A stretch of 64,000 bases of DNA from Thermoclostridium stercorarium subsp. stercorarium DSM 8532 (GTDB lineage: Bacteria > Bacillota > Clostridia > DSM-8532). The position numbers and the translations under genes are program-made. The DNA lies in NCBI RefSeq assembly GCF_000331995.1, contig NC_020134.1, forward strand, positions 2,888,627 to 2,952,626, given 5' to 3'. The notes beneath the pieces are model-generated. The model searched no databases. It was not told the DNA's origin and saw only the letters and a program-made list of their open reading frames with translations. Shown piece after piece: positions 1-9,011 of the stretch; positions within the stretch are counted from its first letter, which is position 1; every line of letters begins with the position of its first letter.

Positions 1-174
1 CAGCAAATAGCATATGACAATCATCTCTGAAAGGGTATCCGCTGCGACGTCCCGGGTGTCTTCAAGAACAGGATCTGCAAGATGTCTGTATAACGTGGCG
101 ATATCCTCCAGCAACTCGCTTTTAAGATTTTCAATAATCCTTAAATTTCTGCTCACATCAAGGCCGCTGATCAT
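1..174 (-). CDS. MazG-like family protein (3' part cut by window edge)
   Basis: The minus-strand frame opens with ATG at 174, preceded by AGGGTGG, and stays open for 58 codons to the window edge, so only the N-terminal part is visible. The sequence (ISGLDVSRNLRIIENLKSEL, then LEDTRDVAADTLSEMIVICY) is an acidic helical pattern that I recognise from the short MazG-like proteins of Clostridia found near rpsR. MazG-type folds bind or hydrolyse nucleoside triphosphates with Mg2+ through clustered Glu/Asp residues, but the activity of this small family is not established. It lies downstream of rpsR in the same direction, separated by a terminator-like hairpin. Confidence 0.6.
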   Translation of the reverse strand, partial: MISGLDVSRNLRIIENLKSELLEDIATLYRHLADPVLEDTRDVAADTLSEMIVICYLL

Positions 175-243
175 AATACCACCCTTCGTGTATTTTTAAT
201 ACTGCTTTCGGCTTTATAATTTTAAAAAACGCGACTGGAATTT

Positions 244-298
244 AAAAACAGATATCCCCACCCTCCGTCAAACCAGTCTCAGTTCATAATGGGGATAC
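244..298 (-). terminator. Terminator-like hairpin between rpsR and the MazG-like gene
   Basis: On the minus strand GTATCCCC pairs with GGGGATAT across a loop of about 32 bases and is followed by TGTTTTTAAATT. The stem is short and the loop large, so this could also be a leader element of the MazG-like gene. Confidence 0.4.
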
Positions 299-397
299 CT
301 TCCAACCCGTTCTTAATAAGATTATAGCACCGGTGGTATATTTGTTTATATATTTCCCGTGCGGCCTTTTGTTTTCAGCGAAATGGCAATATTTGCA

Positions 398-429
398 TAC
401 AGCCTATAGAATTGCTTCTATAGGCTGTA
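398..429 (-). terminator. rpsR: Perfect hairpin just after rpsR
   Basis: A perfect 13-bp stem (398-410 with 417-429) with a six-base loop begins five bases after the rpsR stop codon. The U-rich tail on the minus strand is weak, so it may be a processing or stabilising hairpin rather than a full intrinsic terminator. Confidence 0.55.
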
Positions 430-433
430 AATT

Positions 434-727
434 TTAATCGGTTGTAAACGGCAGAAGTGCAATATGTCTTGCCCGTTTAATAGCGGTGGTAAGCTGGCGC
501 TGATGCTTCGCACAGTTACCGCTGATTCTTCTGGGAACAATCTTGGCCTTTTCCGTAAGGAATTTCTTAAGTCTTGCCACATCTTTATAATCTATGCGTT
601 CAACCTTTTCCACACAGAACTGGCAAACTTTCTTCCTTGCCTTTCTTTTTACGGCCTTTACTACCTTTTTCTCAGCTGCTTCCTTATTGCCGTTTGCACT
701 ATTTTCTTTCTTCTTTGTTTCTGACAT
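434..727 (-). CDS. rpsR: 30S ribosomal protein S18
   Basis: A 97-residue protein that binds 16S rRNA in the platform of the small subunit next to S6. The core is diagnostic: a CQFC pair typical of zinc-type S18, [21 protein letters not shown], and a C-terminal [20 protein letters not shown]. (Motifs are broken here for length: [11 protein letters not shown] and [10 protein letters not shown] are contiguous.) A Lys/Glu-rich N-terminal extension of about 30 residues precedes it. The start is fixed by GGAAGGAGG eight bases upstream. In many Firmicutes rpsR follows rpsF and ssb, but here it stands alone behind its own promoter, with 465 bp of mostly non-coding DNA upstream. Confidence 0.97.
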   Translation of the reverse strand: MSETKKKENSANGNKEAAEKKVVKAVKRKARKKVCQFCVEKVERIDYKDVARLKKFLTEKAKIVPRRISGNCAKHQRQLTTAIKRARHIALLPFTTD

Positions 728-798
728 TCATAATGCCTCCTTCCGCTAACAACCATTCACACACGATCCCATACAAATAAACACACTACAACTAAGAT

Positions 799-827
799 AA
801 TATAACATATTAGCCTAACGCTGTCAA
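799..827 (-). promoter_or_regulatory. rpsR: Sigma-A type promoter of rpsR
   Basis: On the minus strand TTGACA (822-827) is separated by 17 bp from TATATT (799-804), about 70 bases upstream of the rpsR start. It explains how rpsR can be expressed apart from rpsF-ssb. Confidence 0.7.
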
Positions 828-837
828 ATAAATTCAT

Positions 838-969
838 TTAAAAGGTTACTTCAGAGATCAATGTCAAGATCAATCCATCAAAAAACAGTCGGTCATCATT
901 ATACTGATAATCGTTATAAGTATAATAAAGCCGTCCGTTTACCGTATCAGGTTTTTCCACAACCAACAC
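838..969 (-). pseudogene. Possible small ORF or gene remnant upstream of rpsR
   Basis: A minus-strand frame runs from a GTG at 969 to a TAA at 838 (43 residues). Its sequence has a protein-like composition, with EKPDTVNGRLYYTYNDYQY followed by LFFDGLILTLISEVTF, and no low-complexity bias. There is no convincing ribosome binding site, and a double stop lies just upstream. I do not recognise the family. It may be the 3' remnant of a lost gene or chance coding potential. The rest of 728-1192 shows only the rpsR promoter. Confidence 0.25.
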
Positions 970-1192
970 TACTCTGCAGAAATTTTATTACAAATAAACT
1001 TTTTCATCAATAAACAATATACATGACATTCAATGTCTTTTAAGCCGTCAACCACATGTTCAATTTTGCAGTTATTCCAATTTAACTGAAATTGGCGCGT
1101 ATAGCCGAGCTGTGTTAAAATAATTATTCAAATTTTTCAACGTTACTGCTAAAATACTGTTTATAAATTAATCAAAATCCGGAGGGATTTTT

Positions 1193-1927
1193 TTGCAGGC
1201 TGAAGCATTGTTTCAAAAACTGCTGGCCAGAGTGCGCAAGGCAGTAGAGGATTACGACATGATACAGGAAGGTGACCGAATAGCCGTAGGAGTTTCAGGC
1301 GGTAAAGACAGCCTTACGCTTTTATACTGCTTGAAGGCATTACAGCGGTTTTACCCAAAGAAATTTGAACTTTTTGCAATTACCATTTCCCTCGGTAACG
1401 AGGGATTTGACCTGCCCGCATTGATTGACATATACGAGAATATCGGTATACAGTACCATATTGAAGACACTCAGATTGCAAAAATCGTATTCGATGTGAG
1501 AAATGAAAAAAATCCGTGTTCTTTATGCTCCAATATGAAACGCGGTGCAATACACAACGCCGCAAAAAAGCTCGGCTGCAACAAGGTGGCTTTTGCCCAT
1601 CATAAGGATGACGTTATAGAAACTCTCCTGCTTTCTCTGTTTTACGAGGGAAGAATTCACACCTTTTCACCCGTTACGTACCTTGACAGGACAGGTATTA
1701 CATTAATCCGTCCGTTCATTTACACTGAGGAGAAAATGATACGTTCCTACGTGAACAAGAAAGGCATTATGCCAATCCCCAGCGGATGCAGGGCGGAAGG
1801 GAAAACAAAGCGCCACTATGTAAAAGAACTTATAGCCGGTTTAATGAAAGAAAACAGACACATCAAGGACAACCTTTTCGGCGCAATCCAGAGAGGCAAC
1901 ATCAACGGCTGGCATCCGCCGCTTTGA
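1193..1927 (+). CDS. TtcA-like tRNA 2-thiolation / PP-loop ATPase
   Basis: A 244-residue N-type ATP pyrophosphatase. The P-loop-like SGGKDSLT lies near residue 35. A CSLCSNMKRG motif near residue 109, together with a later Cys in PSGCRAEG, matches the three iron-sulfur-ligating cysteines of the TtcA family, which installs 2-thiocytidine at tRNA position 32. The FAHHKDDVIETLLLSLFY motif is also typical. The start is TTG at 1193, with GGAGGG 6-7 bases upstream and no better ATG. It is the only plus-strand gene at this end and is divergent from rpsR. Family membership is clear; the exact tRNA target is inferred. Confidence 0.88.
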   Translation: MQAEALFQKLLARVRKAVEDYDMIQEGDRIAVGVSGGKDSLTLLYCLKALQRFYPKKFELFAITISLGNEGFDLPALIDIYENIGIQYHIEDTQIAKIVFDVRNEKNPCSLCSNMKRGAIHNAAKKLGCNKVAFAHHKDDVIETLLLSLFYEGRIHTFSPVTYLDRTGITLIRPFIYTEEKMIRSYVNKKGIMPIPSGCRAEGKTKRHYVKELIAGLMKENRHIKDNLFGAIQRGNINGWHPPL

Positions 1928-1940
1928 TACGATAACCTTT

Positions 1941-1971
1941 AATATCCCCGGCTGAATTAACCGGGGATATT
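1941..1971 (+). terminator. Intrinsic terminator of the ttcA-like gene
   Basis: An 11-bp perfect stem (1941-1951 with 1961-1971), nine-base loop, lies 14 bases after the stop codon and is followed by a short T-rich stretch. Confidence 0.7.
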
Positions 1972-2013
1972 TTAGCTTTACCCCTTGTATAAAGGAAATT
2001 TTCTTTAAATCCG

Positions 2014-2051
2014 AAAAAACGGCCATTTCCCTGAAGCGAGATATGACCGTT
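2014..2051 (-). terminator. Intrinsic terminator of the first CUT1 importer operon
   Basis: On the minus strand AACGGTCAT pairs with ATGGCCGTT (one G-U pair) and is followed by six Us. It lies nine bases after the stop codon of the last permease gene. Confidence 0.75.
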
Positions 2052-2059
2052 CTTGTTTT

Positions 2060-2953
2060 CTATCCTTTTACGGCACCTATCATCATGCCTTTTGTGAAGT
2101 ACTTCTGCAGGAAAGGATAGAGGCACAGAATAGGTACGGTGGATACGACAATCGTCGCATGCTTTATTGTCTCCGATATTAATTCCTGATCCTCTCCGAT
2201 ACCCATTTCACTCATGTCATTTACTATAAGAATTTGCCTCAGGACCAACTGAAGAGGTTCCTTTGATTTGTCCTCGAGATATATCATCGCAGGGAACCAT
2301 GAATTCCAGTGAGCAACTCCATAATACAGAACCAGCACTGCAACCGTCGCCCTGGTCAGAGGAAGGATAATTTTCACAAGAATTGTAATATGGCTTGCTC
2401 CGTCCAGCCTTGCTGACTCTTCCAGACTGTCGTCGACAGACGCCATTGCCGTCCGCATAACAATAAGGTTAAAAGTATTTATCGCGCTCGGCAGAATAAG
2501 AGCCGCCCGGGTATTATACAGTCCCAGCGACTGAATGTTCAGAAAAGCGGGGATCATACCGCCTGAAAAATACATTGTAAACATTATGAATATGGTTATG
2601 GCTTTTTGGCCAGGTATATTCTTACGGGAAAGAAAATAGGCTCCGATAACCGTCATCACAATATTCAGCGCCGTTCCCACCACAACATAGTACAGGGTGT
2701 TTAAATAACCTCTCCATATTGATGAATTTTCAAACACCTTCTTGTATGATGCAAGGCTGAAACCCACAGGTTTGAGAAGAACGCCCGAATGGGACATAAA
2801 CAACGAGGGTTTGCTGAAGGATGCACAGATTACATGCCAAAAAGGATAGAAACATGCAATTACCAGTAAGATTAGCAGCGTTACATTCACCACGTTAAAA
2901 ATTCTGTCTGAAAGGCTTTCCTTAATTTTGTTTTTGTTTGCTGTCCTTACCAT
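2060..2953 (-). CDS. Carbohydrate ABC transporter permease (LplC/YtcP type)
   Basis: A 297-residue inner-membrane permease of the CUT1 family with about six membrane segments. The cytoplasmic EAA loop that docks to the ATPase is visible as EESARLDGASHITILVKIIL near residue 190. The protein ends in KYFTKGMMIGAVKG, the usual tail of LplC-type permeases. GGAGAG lies before the ATG at 2953. It is the last gene of an operon that includes a partner permease and a lipoprotein upstream. As is typical for this family, no ATPase gene is nearby; a shared MsmX-like ATPase elsewhere is expected. Substrate is unknown, probably an oligosaccharide. Confidence 0.93.
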   Translation of the reverse strand: MVRTANKNKIKESLSDRIFNVVNVTLLILLVIACFYPFWHVICASFSKPSLFMSHSGVLLKPVGFSLASYKKVFENSSIWRGYLNTLYYVVVGTALNIVMTVIGAYFLSRKNIPGQKAITIFIMFTMYFSGGMIPAFLNIQSLGLYNTRAALILPSAINTFNLIVMRTAMASVDDSLEESARLDGASHITILVKIILPLTRATVAVLVLYYGVAHWNSWFPAMIYLEDKSKEPLQLVLRQILIVNDMSEMGIGEDQELISETIKHATIVVSTVPILCLYPFLQKYFTKGMMIGAVKG

Positions 2954-2972
2954 ATGACCGCTCTCCTTGTCC

Positions 2973-3944
2973 TTACCACAAACTTGTTTCGCTTACCGCT
3001 CTGCTTATCTTGTTAGCCAAAATTACAAGTGCAAAGTTTATTACCGAGTTAAACAACCCAACGGCAGCCGAGAACGAATACTGGCGGTTTACAATACCCA
3101 TTCTGTATACATAAGTTGATATTACATCCGCAGTTTCATAAATTCCTTCATTATACAGGAGAATAATCTTTTCATATCCAACGCTCATTATCTGACCCAT
3201 TCTCATAATAAACATGATAATAATGGTAGGCAGCAGGCACGGCAGAGTGATATGTATTATCTTTTTCCATCGGGTACTGCAGCCGTCAACCTCTGCAGCT
3301 TCATACAACTGGGGATCTATCGCCGTCAGAGCCGCCAGATACACAATCGAGCCCCATCCGACTCCCTGCCATATGTTGGATATTACGTATATGGGAACAA
3401 AAGCACTGGCTTTGCTCAGCAAATCCTTGCCGTCGTAACCAAACAGCGCAACCAGCAATTGTGTGATAACCCCGTTGGACTTAACAAAATCCCGAATCAT
3501 CGCACAAATTACGACCAGGGAAATAAAGTGAGGCATATACGTAATTGTTTGCACAAATCTTGCAAAATATTTGCTTCGCAACTCGTTTATCATCAGGGCC
3601 AGTATTATCGGTGCAGGAAAACCAAATATAAGGGTTGAAAGGCTTATTCTCAATGTATTGCGGATTAAGCGGCCGAAGTATATGCTTTTGAAAAAAGTCA
3701 TAAAATTTTCCAGGCCAACCCATTCGCTGCCGGAAATACCCTTTCTCGGTCTGAAATCCTGAAACGCAATTACTACCCCGTACATCGGCTTGTAATGAAA
3801 CAGTATGTAGTAAATAATTACCGGAAGTATTAATAAATAAATTTCTTTGTTCCTTTTTATTCTCTGCCACACAATGCTTTTTTGTTTTTTGGGTTTTGAC
3901 ATAGCTCCGGAAGCAGAATTTTGGAGTTGAATTGCTTTGTTCAT
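2973..3944 (-). CDS. Carbohydrate ABC transporter permease (LplB/YtbP type)
   Basis: A 323-residue CUT1 permease. A charged N-terminus of about 30 residues is followed by the first membrane segment (YLLILPVIIYYILFHYKPMY) and the family motif GVVIAFQDFRPRKGI. The EAA loop reads YEAAEVDGCSTRWKKIIHIT. It pairs with the next gene, 19 bp away. Its ribosome binding site (AGGAGG, 3957-3962) overlaps an 11-base copy of the hairpin arm found at 4031-4062, so translation may be controlled by RNA pairing. Confidence 0.93.
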   Translation of the reverse strand: MNKAIQLQNSASGAMSKPKKQKSIVWQRIKRNKEIYLLILPVIIYYILFHYKPMYGVVIAFQDFRPRKGISGSEWVGLENFMTFFKSIYFGRLIRNTLRISLSTLIFGFPAPIILALMINELRSKYFARFVQTITYMPHFISLVVICAMIRDFVKSNGVITQLLVALFGYDGKDLLSKASAFVPIYVISNIWQGVGWGSIVYLAALTAIDPQLYEAAEVDGCSTRWKKIIHITLPCLLPTIIIMFIMRMGQIMSVGYEKIILLYNEGIYETADVISTYVYRMGIVNRQYSFSAAVGLFNSVINFALVILANKISRAVSETSLW

Positions 3945-4030
3945 GTACAGACTTATCCTCCTTCATATAAAACTGCACCCGCTGCTTTAACCGTGTAAGA
4001 ATGCAGACAGTCAAAAATATAAAAGTATCA

Positions 4031-4062
4031 GGATAAGTCTGCTGTATACAGCAGACTTATCC
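4031..4062 (-). promoter_or_regulatory. Perfect palindromic hairpin between binding-protein and permease genes
   Basis: Arms of 14 bp (4031-4044 with 4049-4062) enclose a TATA loop, starting 20 bases after the lipoprotein stop. Hairpins here usually limit read-through or protect the upstream mRNA, giving more binding protein than permease. Its 3' arm can also pair with 11 bases at the permease ribosome binding site (3948-3958). Confidence 0.7.
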
Positions 4063-4081
4063 CACTATATCAAACCATTCA

Positions 4082-5842
4082 TTAACGCGCGTTGTAACGA
4101 TCCAGCGCTGCCTGGTAAATGGCTATCATCTCATCTACTCCCATGTCTTTCAATGTCTTTACATAATTATCCCATTCAGCTTCAATATTGCCTTCCATCG
4201 TGAAGAAACGTGCCCTCTGTTCTTTTACATATGTATCTACCTGGCTGTTCAGAGCGGCAAACCTCTTGCTTTCTTCCTGAGTCAGGGTTACAGGAGGAAT
4301 AAGCGTCTTCTGGCTGTCATTGGTATCATTCCAGATATGCAGGGCTTCTTTCTGCTGTTCGGTTTCATAATACTGGAAAATATATCTGGGATCCTGTACA
4401 AACGCACCGGACATATTGGCACGGCCCCAATGAGCCATTGCAACTGCAACTGTTAAGCCTTCGGGATTTTTCATAATCAAATCGGTATAGACAGGCTCTC
4501 CGTTGACCATATTATAGGATTTGCCTTCTTCACCGAAGTTAATTGCATAATGGCCTTTTTCACTGTAAGCAAAGTTAAGGAATTTGGCAGCTATTTCAGG
4601 ATACTTGCAGTCAGATGTAATTACAGCTGAAGCCTTTGAGGTGGTTGCGTAATCATATGAAGCACCGCCGTACAATACGGGATCGCCCTCTTTAAGTACA
4701 GGGAAATTGGCAGCTCTCAAATCAAAATCCGCACCGTATTTGTCAGGCTCTGCTTTTGCAATTGTCAGGAATGAACCCATGTATCCGCCACCGGCACCAT
4801 ATGTAACTGCACCGACACCGGTCATAATATATGTTTCCAGTGTAGTCCTGTCGCATGTCAAAACATCAGGATCCAGAAGCCCGGCCTTTACCCATTCGTT
4901 CATCTGGAGCATCCACTGCTTATAGCCTTCTTCGATAAAGCCATACTTAACTTTTCCTGTTTCATGATCAACATACATACCAGGACGAATTAAATATGCA
5001 TTCATGGTTCCGTTTTGCAGGTTGTCCATGCTTTGCATTACCATGGGTTTCTGAACGCCGATTTCCTTTAACTTCGTGAGCGCCTCGGTCCAGTCGTCTA
5101 TCGTTACCGGGGTCTTGGTTATACCTGCCTTCTTAAATAAATCGGCACGATAGAAAAGACCGGATGTACACTGCAAATATTTATGTCCGCGGATAAACGG
5201 GAAGCAGTAGTAATGCCCTTCATCGTTTTTAACTTCGCGATCTACTATGGGATTATCCTGCAGATACTGCCACAGGTCAGCTGCGGCACCGTACGGGGAA
5301 ATGTATTCATCAAGGTTAATCAGAACGCCTTCTTCTTCAGCAGCGGCAGGACCGCCCGGATAGCTCGTTGTCCATTCCCATTCAATAATGTCGGGTAACA
5401 AATTACCAGCGATCAGAACTGAGAATTCCTCATTTTCACTTCCCTGAGTCGGGTGAATGAATTCAACCTTAATTCCCGTCATTTCCTGCCATATTCTTGC
5501 CCATTCGGTTTCATTTACCGTTGCTGACTTTTTGGATACGTTACTCGGAAGCGGCATCCAATAACGAAGTGTTATACCCTCGGCTCCCTCAACAGGATAT
5601 TTTACATAGTTACTTCTGGGCAATGTTAATTCACCGGGGTCTTTGTTGAGAGGTTCAAGGAGAGTCCATGGAGTTTCGGCCTTATTATCGGCTGCTTTTT
5701 GAGTGTCCGTCGTTGTTGTCGTGGAGGTGCTGTTGTTTCCTCCTGTTGTGTCAGCCGGTGCATTGGACTTGCATCCGCTGAGCAGAAATACAAATGCTGT
5801 CGTTAAGACAAGTAGCAATGATACAAGTTTTCTTTTTTTCAT
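4082..5842 (-). CDS. Extracellular sugar-binding lipoprotein (LplA/YtcQ type)
   Basis: A 586-residue solute-binding protein of the large CUT1 class. The start at 5842 was chosen over the longer frame because it gives a proper lipoprotein signal (KKRKLVSLLLVLTTAFVFLL then the lipobox LSGC, Cys near residue 24) and sits behind AGGAGGG. A Thr-rich linker (STSTTTTTDTQ) follows and tethers the domain to the membrane. It is first of the transporter genes, downstream of the AraC-type regulator, and should bind a saccharide outside the cell. Substrate cannot be read from the sequence. Confidence 0.93.
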   Translation of the reverse strand: MKKRKLVSLLLVLTTAFVFLLSGCKSNAPADTTGGNNSTSTTTTTDTQKAADNKAETPWTLLEPLNKDPGELTLPRSNYVKYPVEGAEGITLRYWMPLPSNVSKKSATVNETEWARIWQEMTGIKVEFIHPTQGSENEEFSVLIAGNLLPDIIEWEWTTSYPGGPAAAEEEGVLINLDEYISPYGAAADLWQYLQDNPIVDREVKNDEGHYYCFPFIRGHKYLQCTSGLFYRADLFKKAGITKTPVTIDDWTEALTKLKEIGVQKPMVMQSMDNLQNGTMNAYLIRPGMYVDHETGKVKYGFIEEGYKQWMLQMNEWVKAGLLDPDVLTCDRTTLETYIMTGVGAVTYGAGGGYMGSFLTIAKAEPDKYGADFDLRAANFPVLKEGDPVLYGGASYDYATTSKASAVITSDCKYPEIAAKFLNFAYSEKGHYAINFGEEGKSYNMVNGEPVYTDLIMKNPEGLTVAVAMAHWGRANMSGAFVQDPRYIFQYYETEQQKEALHIWNDTNDSQKTLIPPVTLTQEESKRFAALNSQVDTYVKEQRARFFTMEGNIEAEWDNYVKTLKDMGVDEMIAIYQAALDRYNAR

Positions 5843-6166
5843 CAGGTAAATCCCTCCTATTTGATTTTGAATATTATGCCAATCAGTCCTGCAGGACTGA
5901 AAAACACACGACAGAATCCAACGTGAGGGAATATGGATGCTTCTAAAGTTTAAAAGAAAATTATTTATTTTGAACATTATGATTAAAATTTTTTCTAATA
6001 TAATTGTATGATTTGTACCAAAACTTTTGAAGGGACAGTTTTTGAAAGAAACAAGACAAAAATACATTTTACACGGCGTTCTATTTTTTTCCTTTTTATG
6101 TAAGTTGCATATTTTTTGTCTCTGAATTTAAATTTTGTCCCACGCGTATAAAACGGCATTCATCGC

Positions 6167-8515
6167 CTATACAACAAATTTTTGTTTTTCTCTCCACTGT
6201 CCGGGGGTACAACCTTCTATCTGCTTAAACATTCTTGTAAATGTCTTTGTGCTGCCAAAACCCACGCTGTTTGCGATATAGGACAAATTTTCGTTACTGG
6301 AAAGCAATAATTTTTTGGCTTCTTCCACCCTTACTTCCGAAATGAAGGTTGTAATTTTCGAACCTGTTATTTCCCGGAACTTTTTGGACAATGTAACGGG
6401 TGAAATTGAAAAATGATCGGCTATTGATGAAACGCCCAGATTCGGGTCACCGTAATTGTCCCTGATATATGCCTGAATTTTATAATACAGCTTTTCGTCA
6501 TTGCCGGTCGTAACCCTGAAAAAGTCGCAGCAGTAGGACAATATTTCTTCAAACGTTTTTTCCATGCTCTGAAGGTCGGTACATTCAGCCAATCTTTTTG
6601 CCGGCTTAAGCTTTTTAATAAACTGCTGACTTTCCTCATTGGCGTCAAAAGTTTTCATAACCGTCCCGAGCAAATCAAACATCAGACAGCGTATGATATC
6701 CCATGAAATATACTTTCTGTTGTTTATGTTGCTGTTTATTACTTCCGACACTATGGCTTTTGCGCTTACAAAATTCCCCAGCTGAATGGCCTTTATCAGT
6801 CGCTGTTCCATCTCATAGGGATAATTGTAGCTTGAAATGAAAAGATCTGAAATATCGGTGTAGCAGACAAAACCGCCGAGATCGTACAATTTCAACGCTT
6901 CAAAGGCCTGCAGTGCTTCCTGGTAGGCAACCGACAGTTTTTCAAGGCTGGAATGTACCGCGCTTACCGATACCAGGATTTCAACACCGTAGCTTTCCTC
7001 AACCGATTTCGTTCCTTTATGAATAACACTGTTAATATAATCCGGGCGGTTCTCTCCCGGAGGAACACAAACGACAAACACCAGCAGATCGTCAATGATT
7101 GTGTGGTTTACCGTCCATCCTTTATCTGAAAAAAGTTTGTCATACTTTTCAACTAAAACCGACTGCGCATGATCAAGGTCGGTTATTTCCAATGCACCTG
7201 AATCATCTTCATAATTATTTCCCGATTCGGCGGTGAAGTCCTGAACATAAAGCAGAACAACAACAAAATCATTATATTTGAATTGCAACTCATATAATTC
7301 AATCAGCTGTTTTTCAGGAAGAAGTTTCGCCTTGCCGTTCAGGAGCCTGGAAAGGTAAACCTTGCGCAAGAGCTTGTTTTGCCTGCTAAACGCCATTTTA
7401 ACATTGTTATAGCTGCTGCTTACCTGCGCCATGCCTTTTTTCACGAGAGTGAACTCGTTTTCATTTTCAATCAAAGACTGTTCGCGGTGTTCCCCGCCCT
7501 GAAATACATCCGTTGAAAACAGCGTTTTCAGCAGATCCCTTACAGGCCTGTAATTATTATTTACAAACACAACTATTAATACAATGCTGAATACAATTGA
7601 AATAACGAATATAAAGCAGAAAATAAGCTGAAAATTATGCATTGTCTTTAAATAAACGCTTTCAGGAGTTAAAATGCAAAGATAATACGGGGAATTATTC
7701 TGAAAATAATAGAGATTTATTACCTCGTTATTCCCAAGTACAACTTCTTTCTTGCCCGCCTGCACCGCTTCAATGATTTTTTTCTCATCTTCATCGCTGT
7801 TTATAATCGACGCATAATCAAATTTAACCGTTGTTTTGCCCACCCGGTCAAATATCAGCATTGATGTGTCCTTGTAATAGTTATATTCGCCGAGCAGACT
7901 CTCCAGGTCTTCCTTTGTGAAAATTACAAAAAGGTTAACTTTCTGTCTTCCGGTCTGGGCCTGCTGAATGGTTCTCGCAAATATCGTGCCTTCGGTGTCT
8001 CCTATTTTCACATTTGTGGCATGAAAATTATTATACGTTCCGTTAATTATGCTGTTCCACTCACTGAAACTCAGTCCCAGCGACTCTCCGTAGATTTCCC
8101 AGTACCGTGCCGAATAATTGACCGAACTGTCGGACACTATTTTGTCATCACTTTTAAAATATAACATTATATGGGAATAACTGTTGTTAAGTTTCAGATA
8201 TGTATTAAGGTCCTTGTAAAGCACATAATGTTTATAAGCCACCGACGTATTGCGGTCCAATCCTGACTTGCTCAGGGAATTGAAACTGGTATTGATTAGT
8301 ATTTCCTCCCTGAGTTTTTCCATCATGATAATACAGTCCCGTAATTCTTTCGTGGCCTGTTCCAGCAAAACTTCATTTATTTTTTCCTGTCTTTCCTTTA
8401 TAAAATTCCGGCTCCGGTCATATATTACAAGACTGCTTACCGCCGATATGAGAATAATACAGGTATATGAAATAACCCATTTCCATATGACGCTTTTCTT
8501 AAACAGTCTTGCCAT
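6167..8515 (-). CDS. Membrane-anchored AraC-family transcriptional regulator
   Basis: A 782-residue one-piece sensor-regulator of the YtdP/YesN-like class. One membrane segment lies near residues 12-30 (WVISYTCIILISAVSSLVIY) and a second near 290-315 (FCFIFVISIVFSIVLIVVFV), enclosing an extracellular sensing domain. A cytoplasmic linker region follows and the last 100 residues form two AraC helix-turn-helix motifs (LGVSSIADHFSISPVTLSKK and LSYIANSVGFGSTKTFTRMF). GGGGAG precedes ATG at 8515. It lies directly upstream of the binding-protein gene and most likely activates this importer when its sugar is sensed outside the cell. Confidence 0.92.
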   Translation of the reverse strand: MARLFKKSVIWKWVISYTCIILISAVSSLVIYDRSRNFIKERQEKINEVLLEQATKELRDCIIMMEKLREEILINTSFNSLSKSGLDRNTSVAYKHYVLYKDLNTYLKLNNSYSHIMLYFKSDDKIVSDSSVNYSARYWEIYGESLGLSFSEWNSIINGTYNNFHATNVKIGDTEGTIFARTIQQAQTGRQKVNLFVIFTKEDLESLLGEYNYYKDTSMLIFDRVGKTTVKFDYASIINSDEDEKKIIEAVQAGKKEVVLGNNEVINLYYFQNNSPYYLCILTPESVYLKTMHNFQLIFCFIFVISIVFSIVLIVVFVNNNYRPVRDLLKTLFSTDVFQGGEHREQSLIENENEFTLVKKGMAQVSSSYNNVKMAFSRQNKLLRKVYLSRLLNGKAKLLPEKQLIELYELQFKYNDFVVVLLYVQDFTAESGNNYEDDSGALEITDLDHAQSVLVEKYDKLFSDKGWTVNHTIIDDLLVFVVCVPPGENRPDYINSVIHKGTKSVEESYGVEILVSVSAVHSSLEKLSVAYQEALQAFEALKLYDLGGFVCYTDISDLFISSYNYPYEMEQRLIKAIQLGNFVSAKAIVSEVINSNINNRKYISWDIIRCLMFDLLGTVMKTFDANEESQQFIKKLKPAKRLAECTDLQSMEKTFEEILSYCCDFFRVTTGNDEKLYYKIQAYIRDNYGDPNLGVSSIADHFSISPVTLSKKFREITGSKITTFISEVRVEEAKKLLLSSNENLSYIANSVGFGSTKTFTRMFKQIEGCTPGQWREKQKFVV

Positions 8516-8870
8516 TGTACTTCTCCCCGCCCATGCAAAGTAACTGATATAATCGGCAAAAAAATCTTAGAATAAAATTCAAAGGAAATGATAAATAAAT
8601 CCAAAATTTCGTTTGTGTAATTTCACCAATATTATATCATATTTTTTCACTGTTTGTTATAATACTTTACCATACAAATACCCAAATACTGAAGGTTTAC
8701 TTTTTCATCTCCGTGATGTCAGACAACACAGGCCATTTTACGGTAACAATCGAATGTTTGTTTTGAGTGTTAAGAGGCAGTTTATTGCTTGTCTTCATGA
8801 CAAAGTCCGGTATATATTAACTACATCTCATTGCATGAAAGCAGATTCAGTCAGATGCACCGAATAAGCT

Positions 8871-8897
8871 AAAAGCCCTTGCATTGCAAGGGCTTTT
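8871..8897 (-). terminator. Terminator of the tRNA-Ser operon
   Basis: A perfect 12-bp stem (8871-8882 with 8886-8897) with a three-base loop lies seven bases past the 3' end of the tRNA and gives TTTTAGCTTATT on the minus strand. The remaining 8516-8870 stretch upstream of the AraC-type gene shows no gene I can support. Confidence 0.75.
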
Positions 8898-8903
8898 GCA
8901 ACT

Positions 8904-8998
8904 TGGCGGAGAAGGAGGGATTCGAACCCTCGCGCCGTTTATTCAACGACCTACACCCTTAGCAGGGGCGCCTCTTCGGCCAACTTGAGTACTTCTCC
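8904..8998 (-). tRNA. tRNA-Ser (GCU anticodon)
   Basis: Read on the minus strand, GGAGAAG at the 5' end pairs with CTTCTCC before a G discriminator and an encoded CCA. The anticodon loop contains GCT, the T-arm is GAGGGTTCGAATCCCTC, and a long variable arm marks it as a class II serine tRNA. Confidence 0.95.
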
Positions 8999-9011
8999 GT
9001 ATAATAAAAAC

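Noticed and set aside
5843-6067. N-terminal extension of the first sugar-binding protein frame
   Set aside because: The inner ATG at 5842 has AGGAGGG and gives a correct lipoprotein signal; the extension would bury it.
8613-8867. 84-codon plus-strand open frame upstream of the AraC-type gene
   Set aside because: No ribosome binding site, AT-rich chance-like sequence, and no domain.
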